The notes beneath the pieces were generated by a model. The model was given only the letters and a program-made list of their open reading frames with translations, was not told the DNA's origin and did no database searches. DNA of 57,453 nt from a virus. The stretch covers positions 1-57,453 of IMG/VR virus record IMGVR_UViG_3300043409_000487; one strand, given 5' to 3'. The position numbers were made by a program, and so were the translations under genes. This document shows, one piece after another, positions 31,704-38,885 of the stretch (within the stretch, counting starts at the first letter, position 1; every line of letters begins with the position of its first letter).

Positions 31704-32399
31704 ATGAGCCACTTTACCGTATTAGTCATTGGCGAAAACCCAGAACAGCAATTAGCACCATTCGACGAGAATGAAAGCGTCCCAGAGTATGTTCGATACA
31801 CCAAAGAACAATTGATTGAACGTGGTAAACAAGAAATTGCCAACTACAACACCAATGTGTACCAAAAATACTTGGCTGACAAAGAAGCCTACGCAGCAGA
31901 CTGCCGTAACCCAGACCACCTAACGTACCTTGAAACTGAATTCCCAGCGAAGTTAGGCTGGACAGAAGAAGAAATTTATCAGGACGCCATTAAGCACTGT
32001 GAGCCAGAAGAACTTAATGCTGAAGGTGGGATTCTGTCAACGTACAACCCACTGTCTAAGTGGGACTGGTACCAACTTGGTGGACGTTGGACGGGGTTCT
32101 TCAAGATGAAGGAAGGCTGTGTTGGAACCATTGGTGAGAAGTCTTGGGCTTCTGAACAACCTCCTGTAAACACAGCAGACCAAGCGTTGAAGCGTGACAT
32201 TGATTTTGCTGGTAGCCTCAACAACGGACGTACTTTTGCGGTATTGAAGGATGGACAGTGGTACGAACGTGGAGAAATGGGCTGGTGGGGTATTGTTATC
32301 GACGGTAAGGAAGATGAGCAGTGGGAACAGGAATTTGATAAACTGTTGTCTGAGTTGCCAGAAGACACGCTGTTGTCAGTGTACGACTGTCATATCTAA
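31704..32399 (+). CDS. Conserved phage protein, MSHFTVLVIG family
   Basis: A 231-residue protein with AAAAGGAG before ATG. MSHFTVLVIGENPEQQLAPF opens many homologous early phage proteins. It also has NPLSKWDWYQLGGRWTGFF and WYERGEMGWWGIVID. Function unknown. A strong hairpin follows the stop. Confidence 0.65.
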   Translation: MSHFTVLVIGENPEQQLAPFDENESVPEYVRYTKEQLIERGKQEIANYNTNVYQKYLADKEAYAADCRNPDHLTYLETEFPAKLGWTEEEIYQDAIKHCEPEELNAEGGILSTYNPLSKWDWYQLGGRWTGFFKMKEGCVGTIGEKSWASEQPPVNTADQALKRDIDFAGSLNNGRTFAVLKDGQWYERGEMGWWGIVIDGKEDEQWEQEFDKLLSELPEDTLLSVYDCHI

Positions 32400-32407
32400 C
32401 TAAACCT

Positions 32408-32434
32408 GAGTAACTACCAAGTTGGTAGTTACTC
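32408..32434 (+). terminator. Perfect hairpin after 31704 gene
   Basis: GAGTAACTACCAA and TTGGTAGTTACTC are exact complements around one G, giving realistically an 11-bp stem with a five-base loop. It is followed by TCTTCAAAC, so T-run support is weak. It may reduce read-through or stabilise mRNA. Confidence 0.55.
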
Positions 32435-32455
32435 TCTTCAAACTTGGAGGTTATT

Positions 32456-32701
32456 GTGCCGCAAGTCACAAACATATACAGTCGTGATGTTTACTTCAAC
32501 CAAGTCTTCACGTGCAGCAACTGTGGTAAGAAACAACTGGGAGACAGAGTTTGCACAACAATCCATTGCAGTTCTCCCAGCGAAATTGCTGAACAACTTG
32601 AACGTATTCCACTCAACCCAAACAATATGCCTGTCGGTTGGGGTAGTGGTGGGCGTGGATTTTATAATTGTGGGTGTGGTTCTTCGGTAAGGGGTGGGTG
32701 A
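32456..32701 (+). CDS. Small zinc-finger-like protein
   Basis: An 81-residue protein that starts at GTG 32456 with GGAGG five bases upstream. It includes CSNCGKKQLGDRVC and a GFYNCGCGSS end, consistent with metal binding. TTG 32444 is in frame but sits on the ribosome site. It overlaps the next gene (TGATG). Unknown role. Confidence 0.5.
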   Translation: MPQVTNIYSRDVYFNQVFTCSNCGKKQLGDRVCTTIHCSSPSEIAEQLERIPLNPNNMPVGWGSGGRGFYNCGCGSSVRGG

Positions 32702-33015
32702 TGAACTTAGAACAATACTTGGCAACTCAGGGAATTTTCAACATCGTTGACAAGGGTGGTGTCATTTGTGGGCTGAACGACTACCTCACCACCCGTGCGA
32801 TTGTCGTTGGGCTTGGTGAACTTGGGTATGAACTGCGGTACTGTTACCCAACAAGGCAAGAAGCAGACGCTGCATTAGAACAGTGGGACGGTATTGGACA
32901 TCCTCCTGGAAATTGGGTAAAGGCAAAAGGTATTTATCAAGGAGAACCTGTAGACATGTTGAACCCTGAATACTTGGATTCAGTAGAACGCCCAAAGTCT
33001 TCTGGCAGGACTTAA
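32701..33015 (+). CDS. Unknown early protein
   Basis: A 104-residue protein beginning MNLEQYLATQGIFNIVDKGGV. It contains LTTRAIVVGLGELGYELRYCYPTRQEADAAL and WDGIGHPPGNWVKAKG. The second half resembles small phage domains with GNWIKAKG endings. Function unknown. Confidence 0.55.
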   Translation: MNLEQYLATQGIFNIVDKGGVICGLNDYLTTRAIVVGLGELGYELRYCYPTRQEADAALEQWDGIGHPPGNWVKAKGIYQGEPVDMLNPEYLDSVERPKSSGRT

Positions 33016-33084
33016 AACTGCCACCAATCAATTTATGGAACGCACCTTTGATGTGGTTCCGAAACAGAGAAAAGGAGTAACAGC

Positions 33085-34311
33085 ATGCGTCATGTAGTAT
33101 TTAAGAATAGTGGTGTTCTAGACCCACGTTCAATCATTACCTTTGGTGTGTCAGCCAAGGCAGGTAAGTCCCCAATCGGTTACTTTGGTACTGGACTAAA
33201 GTATGCAATCGCTGTGTTGATTCGCAATGGTATTGACATCTCAGTGTTCTCTGGGGAACGACTTTACACCTTTGGTAAGGCAGAAGTCACTATCCGTGGC
33301 ACTGGGTTCAGCTTGCTGAAGATGTGTACGCATGACCTTGCTGGCGAGCTACTGTCAGAGCAGGAACTTGGCTTCACCACTGAGTTGGGTAAGAACTGGA
33401 CTGTGCGACAGGCGTTCCGTGAACTGTATTCCAATATGCTGGACGAAAGTGGCACTTGTGAACTTATGGGTGATGAACAGTTGGTAGACATACACCTTGA
33501 AGAAAACACGACAATTGTTGTCAGCGGTCAGCCATTCATTGACGTGTTCTACACCAAAGGTGAAACATTCTTGCAGACCCCAGCCAAACTTGAGTATGAG
33601 CGCATGGAAGTTCACTCTGGGGAACCAACTTGGGCGTATTACCGTGGGGTGCGAGTACATGAACTGCAAAAGCCCACTCGATTTACGTACAATTTAGTTG
33701 GTGCAGTAGAATTGACAGAGGACAGAACGCTAAAGTACTCCTTTTACTTCACGGACTGGCTTAAATACACAATCAGCCAAGCAACTGATGAAGAATTCAT
33801 TGAACAAGTCCTTATCTGTGGAGAAAACTACACAGAACATACGCTGGACTTCTCCTCAGTGGATGAAGAACCAAGTGAAGCGTACATGACAGTGCTATCA
33901 CGCTATGTGGATGACCGAAGCAGTCGCATAAACCATTCAATGATTACTTACTACAAGCGGTTCTCAGCTAAAACTGGTACTGTAAAGCAGGTTGAGCTGA
34001 CACCAGTAGAATTACAGCAGTTGGACAAGGCGAGAAAGTTTGTGGAGAACGTCCTTGGGATGAAGACAGACACATACCCAATATACGTTGTGGACTTCCT
34101 CGGTGACGACGTTCTAGGGCTTGCAGAGAACGGCTGCTGCTTTATCTCCAGACGTGTGTTCAGGCAAGGCACGAAACAGGTTGCTGCAACCCTGTATGAA
34201 GAGTTCTTACACCTTTCTGAGCACCTACAAGACTGTACTTATGGTATGCAGAACTATCTATTCGATGTCATTTGTTCGTTGGGCGAACAAATTCAAGGAG
34301 AACCGTTATGA
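33085..34311 (+). CDS. GHKL-type ATPase with zincin-like C-terminus
   Basis: A 408-residue protein. The N-terminus carries GYFGTGLKYAIAVLIRNG (GxFGxGxK lid, residues about 32-49) and FRELYSNMLDESG (E..sN..D N-box, near 112-124), as in Hsp90/MutL-like ATP folds. Near the C-terminus YEEFLHLSEHLQD looks like a degenerate metal-protease helix (E-x-x-x-H). Such phage ATPases have no established job. The leader has a GGAAC/GTTCC hairpin and AGAAAAGGAG. Confidence 0.6.
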   Translation: MRHVVFKNSGVLDPRSIITFGVSAKAGKSPIGYFGTGLKYAIAVLIRNGIDISVFSGERLYTFGKAEVTIRGTGFSLLKMCTHDLAGELLSEQELGFTTELGKNWTVRQAFRELYSNMLDESGTCELMGDEQLVDIHLEENTTIVVSGQPFIDVFYTKGETFLQTPAKLEYERMEVHSGEPTWAYYRGVRVHELQKPTRFTYNLVGAVELTEDRTLKYSFYFTDWLKYTISQATDEEFIEQVLICGENYTEHTLDFSSVDEEPSEAYMTVLSRYVDDRSSRINHSMITYYKRFSAKTGTVKQVELTPVELQQLDKARKFVENVLGMKTDTYPIYVVDFLGDDVLGLAENGCCFISRRVFRQGTKQVAATLYEEFLHLSEHLQDCTYGMQNYLFDVICSLGEQIQGEPL

Positions 34312-34532
34312 GTAACACACCAACAAAAACTTACCTCCGTCCATGGTTCATCCTCCTTGTAGACCTCTTTGTTCTTTGGGTTATGGTTCGAGAAGGCTTC
34401 TTCAACGGCAATCCTTGGGTGTTCTTGTTGTTACTACTGTTGTTCCTAGGCACATTCTTTGCTGGTATTGCCTCTGGTATTGGTTGGGTTGGCAGTAAGC
34501 TGATTGAAACAATTGACAAATATTCAAAATAG
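34308..34532 (+). CDS. Small two-helix membrane protein
   Basis: A 74-residue protein with hydrophobic segments near residues 14-30 and 37-60, mostly Leu/Phe/Val. It overlaps the previous gene's end. It is followed directly by the 34532 promoter. A membrane effector, perhaps exclusion or energy-related; unknown. Confidence 0.5.
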   Translation: MSNTPTKTYLRPWFILLVDLFVLWVMVREGFFNGNPWVFLLLLLLFLGTFFAGIASGIGWVGSKLIETIDKYSK

Positions 34533-34602
34533 TTGTTGTCTTTTGTCGTTACAGAAGACAAGATTCACTTACGGTTTATGTGAACCGCAATTTAGAAAAG
34601 GA
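34532..34602 (+). promoter_or_regulatory. Early promoter/leader, copy 2
   Basis: Nearly identical to 29116-29187 across the TTGTTGTC motif, GAAGACAAGATT segment, CGGTT...AACCG hairpin and AGAAAAGGAGCA. The motif starts in the last base pairs of the membrane-protein gene. It serves 34610. Confidence 0.6.
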
Positions 34603-34609
34603 GCATAAA

Positions 34610-34948
34610 ATGCTATCAGATATTCTTCGCAAACTCGCTGACGAACTTGAAGAACAGGAAAAGCCTGAACTTGGTACAGCGGTTGCTAAACTTGACAACA
34701 TCATCCCAATGTTCTACATCAAAGGCGTGGATGACGAAGGTGACCGCTTCAAGTGTCAAGTGCCTGCAGACACAGACCTCGAAGAAATTGAAGTCTTCAA
34801 CAACTTGATAGAACAAGGGTGCAGCGATATTACTGCGAAGGCAATTGCAGAATGTTGGGGCAAACACATTGTCATGATTCGCAAGGCAAAGGAAGCAGCA
34901 ATGGCAATGCACGCTTCTGAACGCCCAATCAGCAGCACTAAACACTAA
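34610..34948 (+). CDS. Small acidic early protein, unknown
   Basis: A 112-residue protein. An N-terminal helix (MLSDILRKLADELEEQEKPE) is followed by a beta region around FKCQVPADTDLEEIEVFN. A helix with HIVMIRKAKEAAMAMHASE lies near the end. Possibly an anti-host factor; unknown. It has its own promoter-like leader. Confidence 0.5.
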   Translation: MLSDILRKLADELEEQEKPELGTAVAKLDNIIPMFYIKGVDDEGDRFKCQVPADTDLEEIEVFNNLIEQGCSDITAKAIAECWGKHIVMIRKAKEAAMAMHASERPISSTKH

Positions 34949-34951
34949 CCA

Positions 34952-34983
34952 CTGAACACCCTCTGGGCTTCTGTTCAGAGGGT
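34952..34983 (+). terminator. Hairpin after 34610 gene
   Basis: ACCCTCTG (34958-34965) pairs with CAGAGGGT (34976-34983); CTGAAC with GTTCAG is a competing stem. No long T-run. It may act as attenuator for the next small genes, the first of which uses GGAG just after it. Confidence 0.4.
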
Positions 34984-34995
34984 TGGAGAATCAAA

Positions 34996-35109
34996 ATGGG
35001 ATACGTATTATTGTTCGCAGCAACTGCACTTGTCATCTTCGGTATTTATAGACTTTTCACTAAACGTCCTGTAGTCGTGGAAGAACTTCGTTTGAAGAAC
35101 CCCCATTAG
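34996..35109 (+). CDS. Short membrane protein, or N-terminal half of a frameshifted gene
   Basis: A 37-residue product starting at ATG 34996 (GGAG upstream). Residues 2-20 are a transmembrane helix (YVLLFAATALVIFGIY) and a basic cytoplasmic tail follows. It stops just after five C (35100-35104). Reading one base back at that run continues into the 35100-35417 frame, giving one credible single-pass protein. Confidence 0.5.
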   Translation: MGYVLLFAATALVIFGIYRLFTKRPVVVEELRLKNPH

Positions 35110-35417
35110 AAAAGTGGGAAGACTTGTACCCAATAGAACCTAAGGCGGTTCAGCATAAACCTGTGGTTGAAAAGCCCAAGCGGTATGACACACCACGTTC
35201 TTCAACGACATCTCATAGTTCAAGCAGCACCAGTAGCGATTCAATGCAGGACTTAGCTGTGCTGGCACTGATGACACAGCAGCCAATGGACTCTACGACT
35301 GAACGACTATTGGATAGGACAGAACCAACACCGACTTACTCTGGTGGGGGTGGTGAAGCAGGAGGGAGAAGGCTGCGTGAGCAAGAAAATACCCCACACC
35401 CACCACACACCGATTAA
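35100..35417 (+). pseudogene. C-terminal half of split membrane protein (frame -1)
   Basis: This open frame has no good start of its own (TTG 35124 lacks a ribosome site) but follows the C5 run in phase -1. It encodes a Lys/Pro-rich linker, SSTTSHSSSSTSSDS, a short hydrophobic helix (DLAVLALMTQQP) and a YSGGGGEAGG end. This layout is typical of small phage membrane-anchored proteins. A homopolymer error, a real lesion or programmed slippage are all possible. Confidence 0.5.
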
Positions 35418-35886
35418 CAGACAAACAGCAATTGTAATGAATCAAAGTGGGTGTGAAGATAACATACTGGAAGACCAACAGACACAATTACTGCTGTTGC
35501 GCAGAAACCTAAAACTAGAGGCTGACAAACTTCAATCAGAAGTTATGGAACTAAACAATAGGTTGAAGCAAATAAAGCAGAAGTATGTTGGCAGAAGACC
35601 AGAACACACCAGAGGTAACTACCACACCAAAGTTGTACCATTGGAAAACAGAAGAAGGGAACTTGGGCTCAGGTTGCAGGAAATACACAAGAAGCTGAGA
35701 CAACTCCCAACTGAAACTGGCGGTAAGTGGGACAGGGTTCTTTTGGAAGAATTCATGGAAGTTGCACGGATGTCCTTGGCTCCTGAAGAATATCAAAAGT
35801 GGCTGGACATCAGCAACAAGAGAACTTTGGAACGTATGCGTAAATTACTTGACGAAGTAGGAGAATCAAATGAAAGTCGAACTTAA
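35377..35886 (+). CDS. Coiled-coil protein, unknown
   Basis: A 169-residue protein from GTG 35377, chosen for GGAGGGAGAAGG upstream; ATG 35437 is an alternative. Residues 35-65 (LLLLRRNLKLEADKLQSEV) form a coiled coil, with a second basic helix (LENRRRELGLRLQEI). Function unknown. It overlaps the split gene and the following gene. Confidence 0.5.
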   Translation: MSKKIPHTHHTPINRQTAIVMNQSGCEDNILEDQQTQLLLLRRNLKLEADKLQSEVMELNNRLKQIKQKYVGRRPEHTRGNYHTKVVPLENRRRELGLRLQEIHKKLRQLPTETGGKWDRVLLEEFMEVARMSLAPEEYQKWLDISNKRTLERMRKLLDEVGESNESRT

Positions 35887-36199
35887 AGAATACCTGATGG
35901 TTCTTGCTGGAATAAACCCCAGCCTGACAATCTGCGAAACCTCATTCAAACAGATGTGCGAAGTTGAGGCACGTGCTGGCTGTGCACAAACTTCAATTAG
36001 TGTTCGTGCGGACTACGTAGAAAAGTTCAAGAAATTCGTTGAACAAACTGGACTTACCGCTGCGGAGTATAGATTCTTTGGTAACATCACATTTATTGTT
36101 GCTTGGGGGAAACTTCGTGACCCGTTGATGCACCCTGTCGCAAAATACAGACTGGGTTTTGACGGGAAGTTCACGTTGGTTCCACGACAAAATACCTAA
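35870..36199 (+). CDS. Last early gene, unknown
   Basis: A 109-residue protein beginning MKVELKEYLMVLAGINPSL. It has VSVRADYVEKFKKFVEQ-like helices and a FFGNITFIVAWGKL strand. It precedes the terminator and marks the end of the early block. Unknown. Confidence 0.5.
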   Translation: MKVELKEYLMVLAGINPSLTICETSFKQMCEVEARAGCAQTSISVRADYVEKFKKFVEQTGLTAAEYRFFGNITFIVAWGKLRDPLMHPVAKYRLGFDGKFTLVPRQNT

Positions 36200-36218
36200 A
36201 ACAATCATTTTCTTACAC

Positions 36219-36250
36219 ACGGCTCTCAATCTGGGAGCCGTATTCATTTG
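36219..36250 (+). terminator. Terminator at end of early block
   Basis: ACGGCTC (36219-36225) and GAGCCGT (36235-36241) form a 7-bp GC stem with a nine-base loop, followed by ATTCATTTG. A reasonable intrinsic terminator after 36199. Confidence 0.65.
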
Positions 36251-36345
36251 TGGTTTGCGTTGGACTTTTGTTGTGAATCTTGTCTTTTGGTTGTTCTGCC
36301 ACGTGAAAATAGCCCAAAACGGGGCAAAATCTGACTCAATTTATC

Positions 36346-36637
36346 TGTCTTCAATTTTTGAGTTTTGACTCAGTTTTTCTAACAGAAGACAACAAGGTAA
36401 GACAGCTAAAACGCTGTGCCCGACAGGGTTTACGTCAATCTGTCTTCACTAACTTCACTAACTCAGCCAAAATAAAATTGCTAGGCAGAGAGCAAAAACA
36501 GCGAAAAACGGCTCCTAGTCTATATCTCTCTCTCTTAATGAAGAGAGATAAGTATTTAAGTCAAGCCTTTTGAGTACAGGGTTTGCGGTGTCTTACCTTG
36601 TTGTCTTCTGTCTAAAGAATTGAGTCAGTGAAGACAG
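36346..36637 (+). repeat. 292-bp duplicated non-coding element, copy 2
   Basis: Same length and orientation as 7988-8279. Conserved blocks include TGTCTTCAATTTTTGAGTTT, AACAGAAGACAACAAGG, CTGTCTTCACTAACTTCACT and CTATATCTCTCTCTCTTAAT, then TTGCGGTGTCTTACC and GTCTAAAGAATTGAGTCAGT. Variable blocks lie between. The 596-base gap 36200-36795 holds the terminator, this element, and then a leader with a GGGC/GCCC hairpin (about 36670-36685), a GGTCA/TGACC pair near 36695 and a TATAAT before TerS. Confidence 0.85.
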
Positions 36638-36726
36638 ATTGAATTTTGGTGGTTTTGGATAAAAGAGGGGGCGATTTTGCCCTTACCTTGGGTCATGCAC
36701 CAGTGACCTAGGTTCTAGAGAAACGG

Positions 36727-36756
36727 ACAAACCTTCTGGGCTTTCTGTCATATAAT
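36727..36756 (+). promoter_or_regulatory. Candidate late promoter
   Basis: TATAAT at 36751-36756 lies 40 bases before the TerS start; a -35 such as ACAAAC (36727-36732) would be 18 bases away and weak. It may depend on an activator binding within element copy 2. Low confidence. Confidence 0.3.
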
Positions 36757-36795
36757 TACAGTTATTGATAATCATGAATCACAAGGTGTCCTTAC

Positions 36796-37332
36796 ATGAC
36801 GACAGAAGACAACGTAACACCGAAACCAATCAACGGTACGAAGATGACGCCTGAGAACAAGAGGCTATATTGCCAACGGTTGGCAGAAACTGGGATGCGC
36901 ACTGTGGCTTGTGGCTTTATTGGTGTGCGTCAAAACACAGTCATGAACCACATTGCAGCAGACCCTGACTTCGCACAGGCTGTTGAGGATGCTATGGCAT
37001 GCTTCCGTGATAAGTTGGAAGCTGAGGCTATTCGACGTGCTTACGGTGGGCATGAGAAGTTGGTGTTGTTCAAGGGTGAACTTATCGTTGACCCACGCAA
37101 GCCAATGGACGACGAGGGCAATCCAAACTATCTCACTGAGAAGGTATTCAGCGACAGGTTAATGGAACTTGTGCTGAAACGCCACATCCCAGAGTACAGA
37201 GAACGCTCTACGATTGACGCAAACATTAGCGGTGGGGTTTTGGTTATTCCGTCCACTGCAGCGTCTCCTGCAAGCTGGGAAGAGGAACATTTTGGTGAAC
37301 GTGAGTTGCCTACTGAACATGAGGACGAGTGA
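36796..37332 (+). CDS. Terminase small subunit
   Basis: A 178-residue protein with an N-terminal HTH (TGMRTVACGFIGVRQNTVMNHI, residues 31-52) and a coiled middle. It directly precedes TerL (TGATG). It should recognise the packaging site and start DNA packaging. The assignment rests on context plus the HTH architecture. Confidence 0.75.
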   Translation: MTTEDNVTPKPINGTKMTPENKRLYCQRLAETGMRTVACGFIGVRQNTVMNHIAADPDFAQAVEDAMACFRDKLEAEAIRRAYGGHEKLVLFKGELIVDPRKPMDDEGNPNYLTEKVFSDRLMELVLKRHIPEYRERSTIDANISGGVLVIPSTAASPASWEEEHFGERELPTEHEDE

Positions 37333-38873
37333 TGCAGGGTGCACGCATTGAATGGGTTGAAGAGGAATCTGGCTTAGTTGCATACTATGTCAACGAAGGT
37401 TCACGCATTCGTGCTGTCTGGGCACCACAAAAAGGTTCGCAGGAAGCGTTCCTCACATGCCCTATAGGTGAGGCTCTGTATGAAGGGACACGTGGTCCAG
37501 GAAAAACTGACACGCTACTGATGGACTTCGCACAGCACGTTGGCACTGGCTTCGGTGCAGAGTGGCGTGGTATTCTGTTCCGTAAAACATACCCAGAACT
37601 ACAGGACGTTATCGACAAGTCCAAGAAGTGGTTCCCACTCATCTTCAAAGGCGCATTCTTCAACGAAGCCAAGACCTTCTGGGAATTCAAGGACGGTGAG
37701 AAGCTGTTCTTCAGACAGTTTGCCAAGCCCAGTGACTATTGGTCGTATCACGGTCACGCATACCCTTGGATAGGCTGGGAGGAATTAACAACTTGGGCTG
37801 ATGACAAGTGCTACAAGTCGATGTTCTCCTGCTCTCGTTCCACTCGCAAGGGCATTCCAATCAAGATTCGTGCTACAACTAACCCGTATGGGGTTGGGCA
37901 TAACTGGGTGAAGAACCGCTGGCGTCTGCCAGTACCACCCAAACACATCATTGGTAAGATAATCGCAGACTCACGTGACCAAGACGGACATCTGGAACCA
38001 CCAAGAGTTGCAGTACATGGACACTTGCGTGAGAATCGCATACTATTGAATGCTGACCCCACTTACATCAGTCGTATTCGTGCAGCAGCCCGTAACCCAG
38101 CCGAACGTGAAGCGTGGTTGAATGGTTCTTGGGACATTGTGGCTGGTGGTATGTTCGATGACGTCTGGTACGAAGTACGCAACAAGGTTGTTGTACCAAA
38201 ATTCGTTGTGCCTGAGTCTTGGACAATTGACCGTTCGTTCGACTGGGGCAGCAGTAAGCCGTTCTCAGTGGGTTGGTGGGCAGAGTCAGACGGCACTGAC
38301 CTCAAATTCCCAGACGGTCGTGTGATGTCAACCGTCCGTGGAGACCTGTTCAGGATACACGAGTGGTACGGCTGGAGCGGTTCGCCCAACGAAGGTTTGC
38401 GCATGCTTGCCAAGGACGTTGCACGTGGTATTGTGGAGCGTGAACTACAGTGGGGTATCCATGACAGGGTAGTTCCTGGAGTAGCTGACACCAGTATCTT
38501 CGATGAGGAGAACGGTAACTCAATCGCAGAAGACATGGCTCAGGATGTCAGAATAGATGGTAAGATGTATGATGGCGTCTTGTGGGAACGTGCGGACAAG
38601 TCTCCTGGAAGTAGGAAGCAAGGTTGGGAACAAATACGTAAGTACCTTGCCAGCGTCCAACGCCCTGCAGGAAGTACCCGTGAACACGCAGGGCTGTTCA
38701 TATGCAACAACTGTGAGCAGTGGACTCGAACTGTGCCTTCCTTACCACGTTCCGACAAAGACTTGGATGACGTTGACACAGAAGCAGAAGACCATATTGG
38801 AGACGAAACACGTTACCGTGTCCGTCAAGAACGTAGAGTATCAAGAGTCAGTAAGTCAACTGGCTTGTACTAA
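37332..38873 (+). CDS. Terminase large subunit
   Basis: A 513-residue packaging motor. ATPase motifs are GTRGPGKTDTLLMD (Walker A, near residue 54), GILFRKTYPELQD and YPWIGWEELTTW (Walker B, near 140). The nuclease domain includes DRSFDWGSSKPF (near 300) and VADTSIFDEEN (near 382). It cuts concatemers and translocates DNA into the prohead. Start ATG 37332 overlaps the TerS stop. Confidence 0.93.
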   Translation: MQGARIEWVEEESGLVAYYVNEGSRIRAVWAPQKGSQEAFLTCPIGEALYEGTRGPGKTDTLLMDFAQHVGTGFGAEWRGILFRKTYPELQDVIDKSKKWFPLIFKGAFFNEAKTFWEFKDGEKLFFRQFAKPSDYWSYHGHAYPWIGWEELTTWADDKCYKSMFSCSRSTRKGIPIKIRATTNPYGVGHNWVKNRWRLPVPPKHIIGKIIADSRDQDGHLEPPRVAVHGHLRENRILLNADPTYISRIRAAARNPAEREAWLNGSWDIVAGGMFDDVWYEVRNKVVVPKFVVPESWTIDRSFDWGSSKPFSVGWWAESDGTDLKFPDGRVMSTVRGDLFRIHEWYGWSGSPNEGLRMLAKDVARGIVERELQWGIHDRVVPGVADTSIFDEENGNSIAEDMAQDVRIDGKMYDGVLWERADKSPGSRKQGWEQIRKYLASVQRPAGSTREHAGLFICNNCEQWTRTVPSLPRSDKDLDDVDTEAEDHIGDETRYRVRQERRVSRVSKSTGLY

Positions 38874-38885
38874 GGAGAATCAGAC

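Noticed and set aside
32454-32690. Alternative 78-codon frame overlapping the small zinc-finger gene
   Set aside because: The 32456 frame has a correctly spaced GGAGG, Cys pairs and coupling to the next gene; the other has none.
8345-36199. Lysogeny module
   Set aside because: No integrase, CI/Cro pair, excisionase or attachment site was found; the double-HTH gene is in a replication operon.
36358-36573. 71-codon frame in element copy 2 and its 51-codon counterpart in copy 1
   Set aside because: TTG start, no ribosome site, differences between copies are not concentrated at third positions, and a hairpin shows compensatory change; structure fits better than a peptide.
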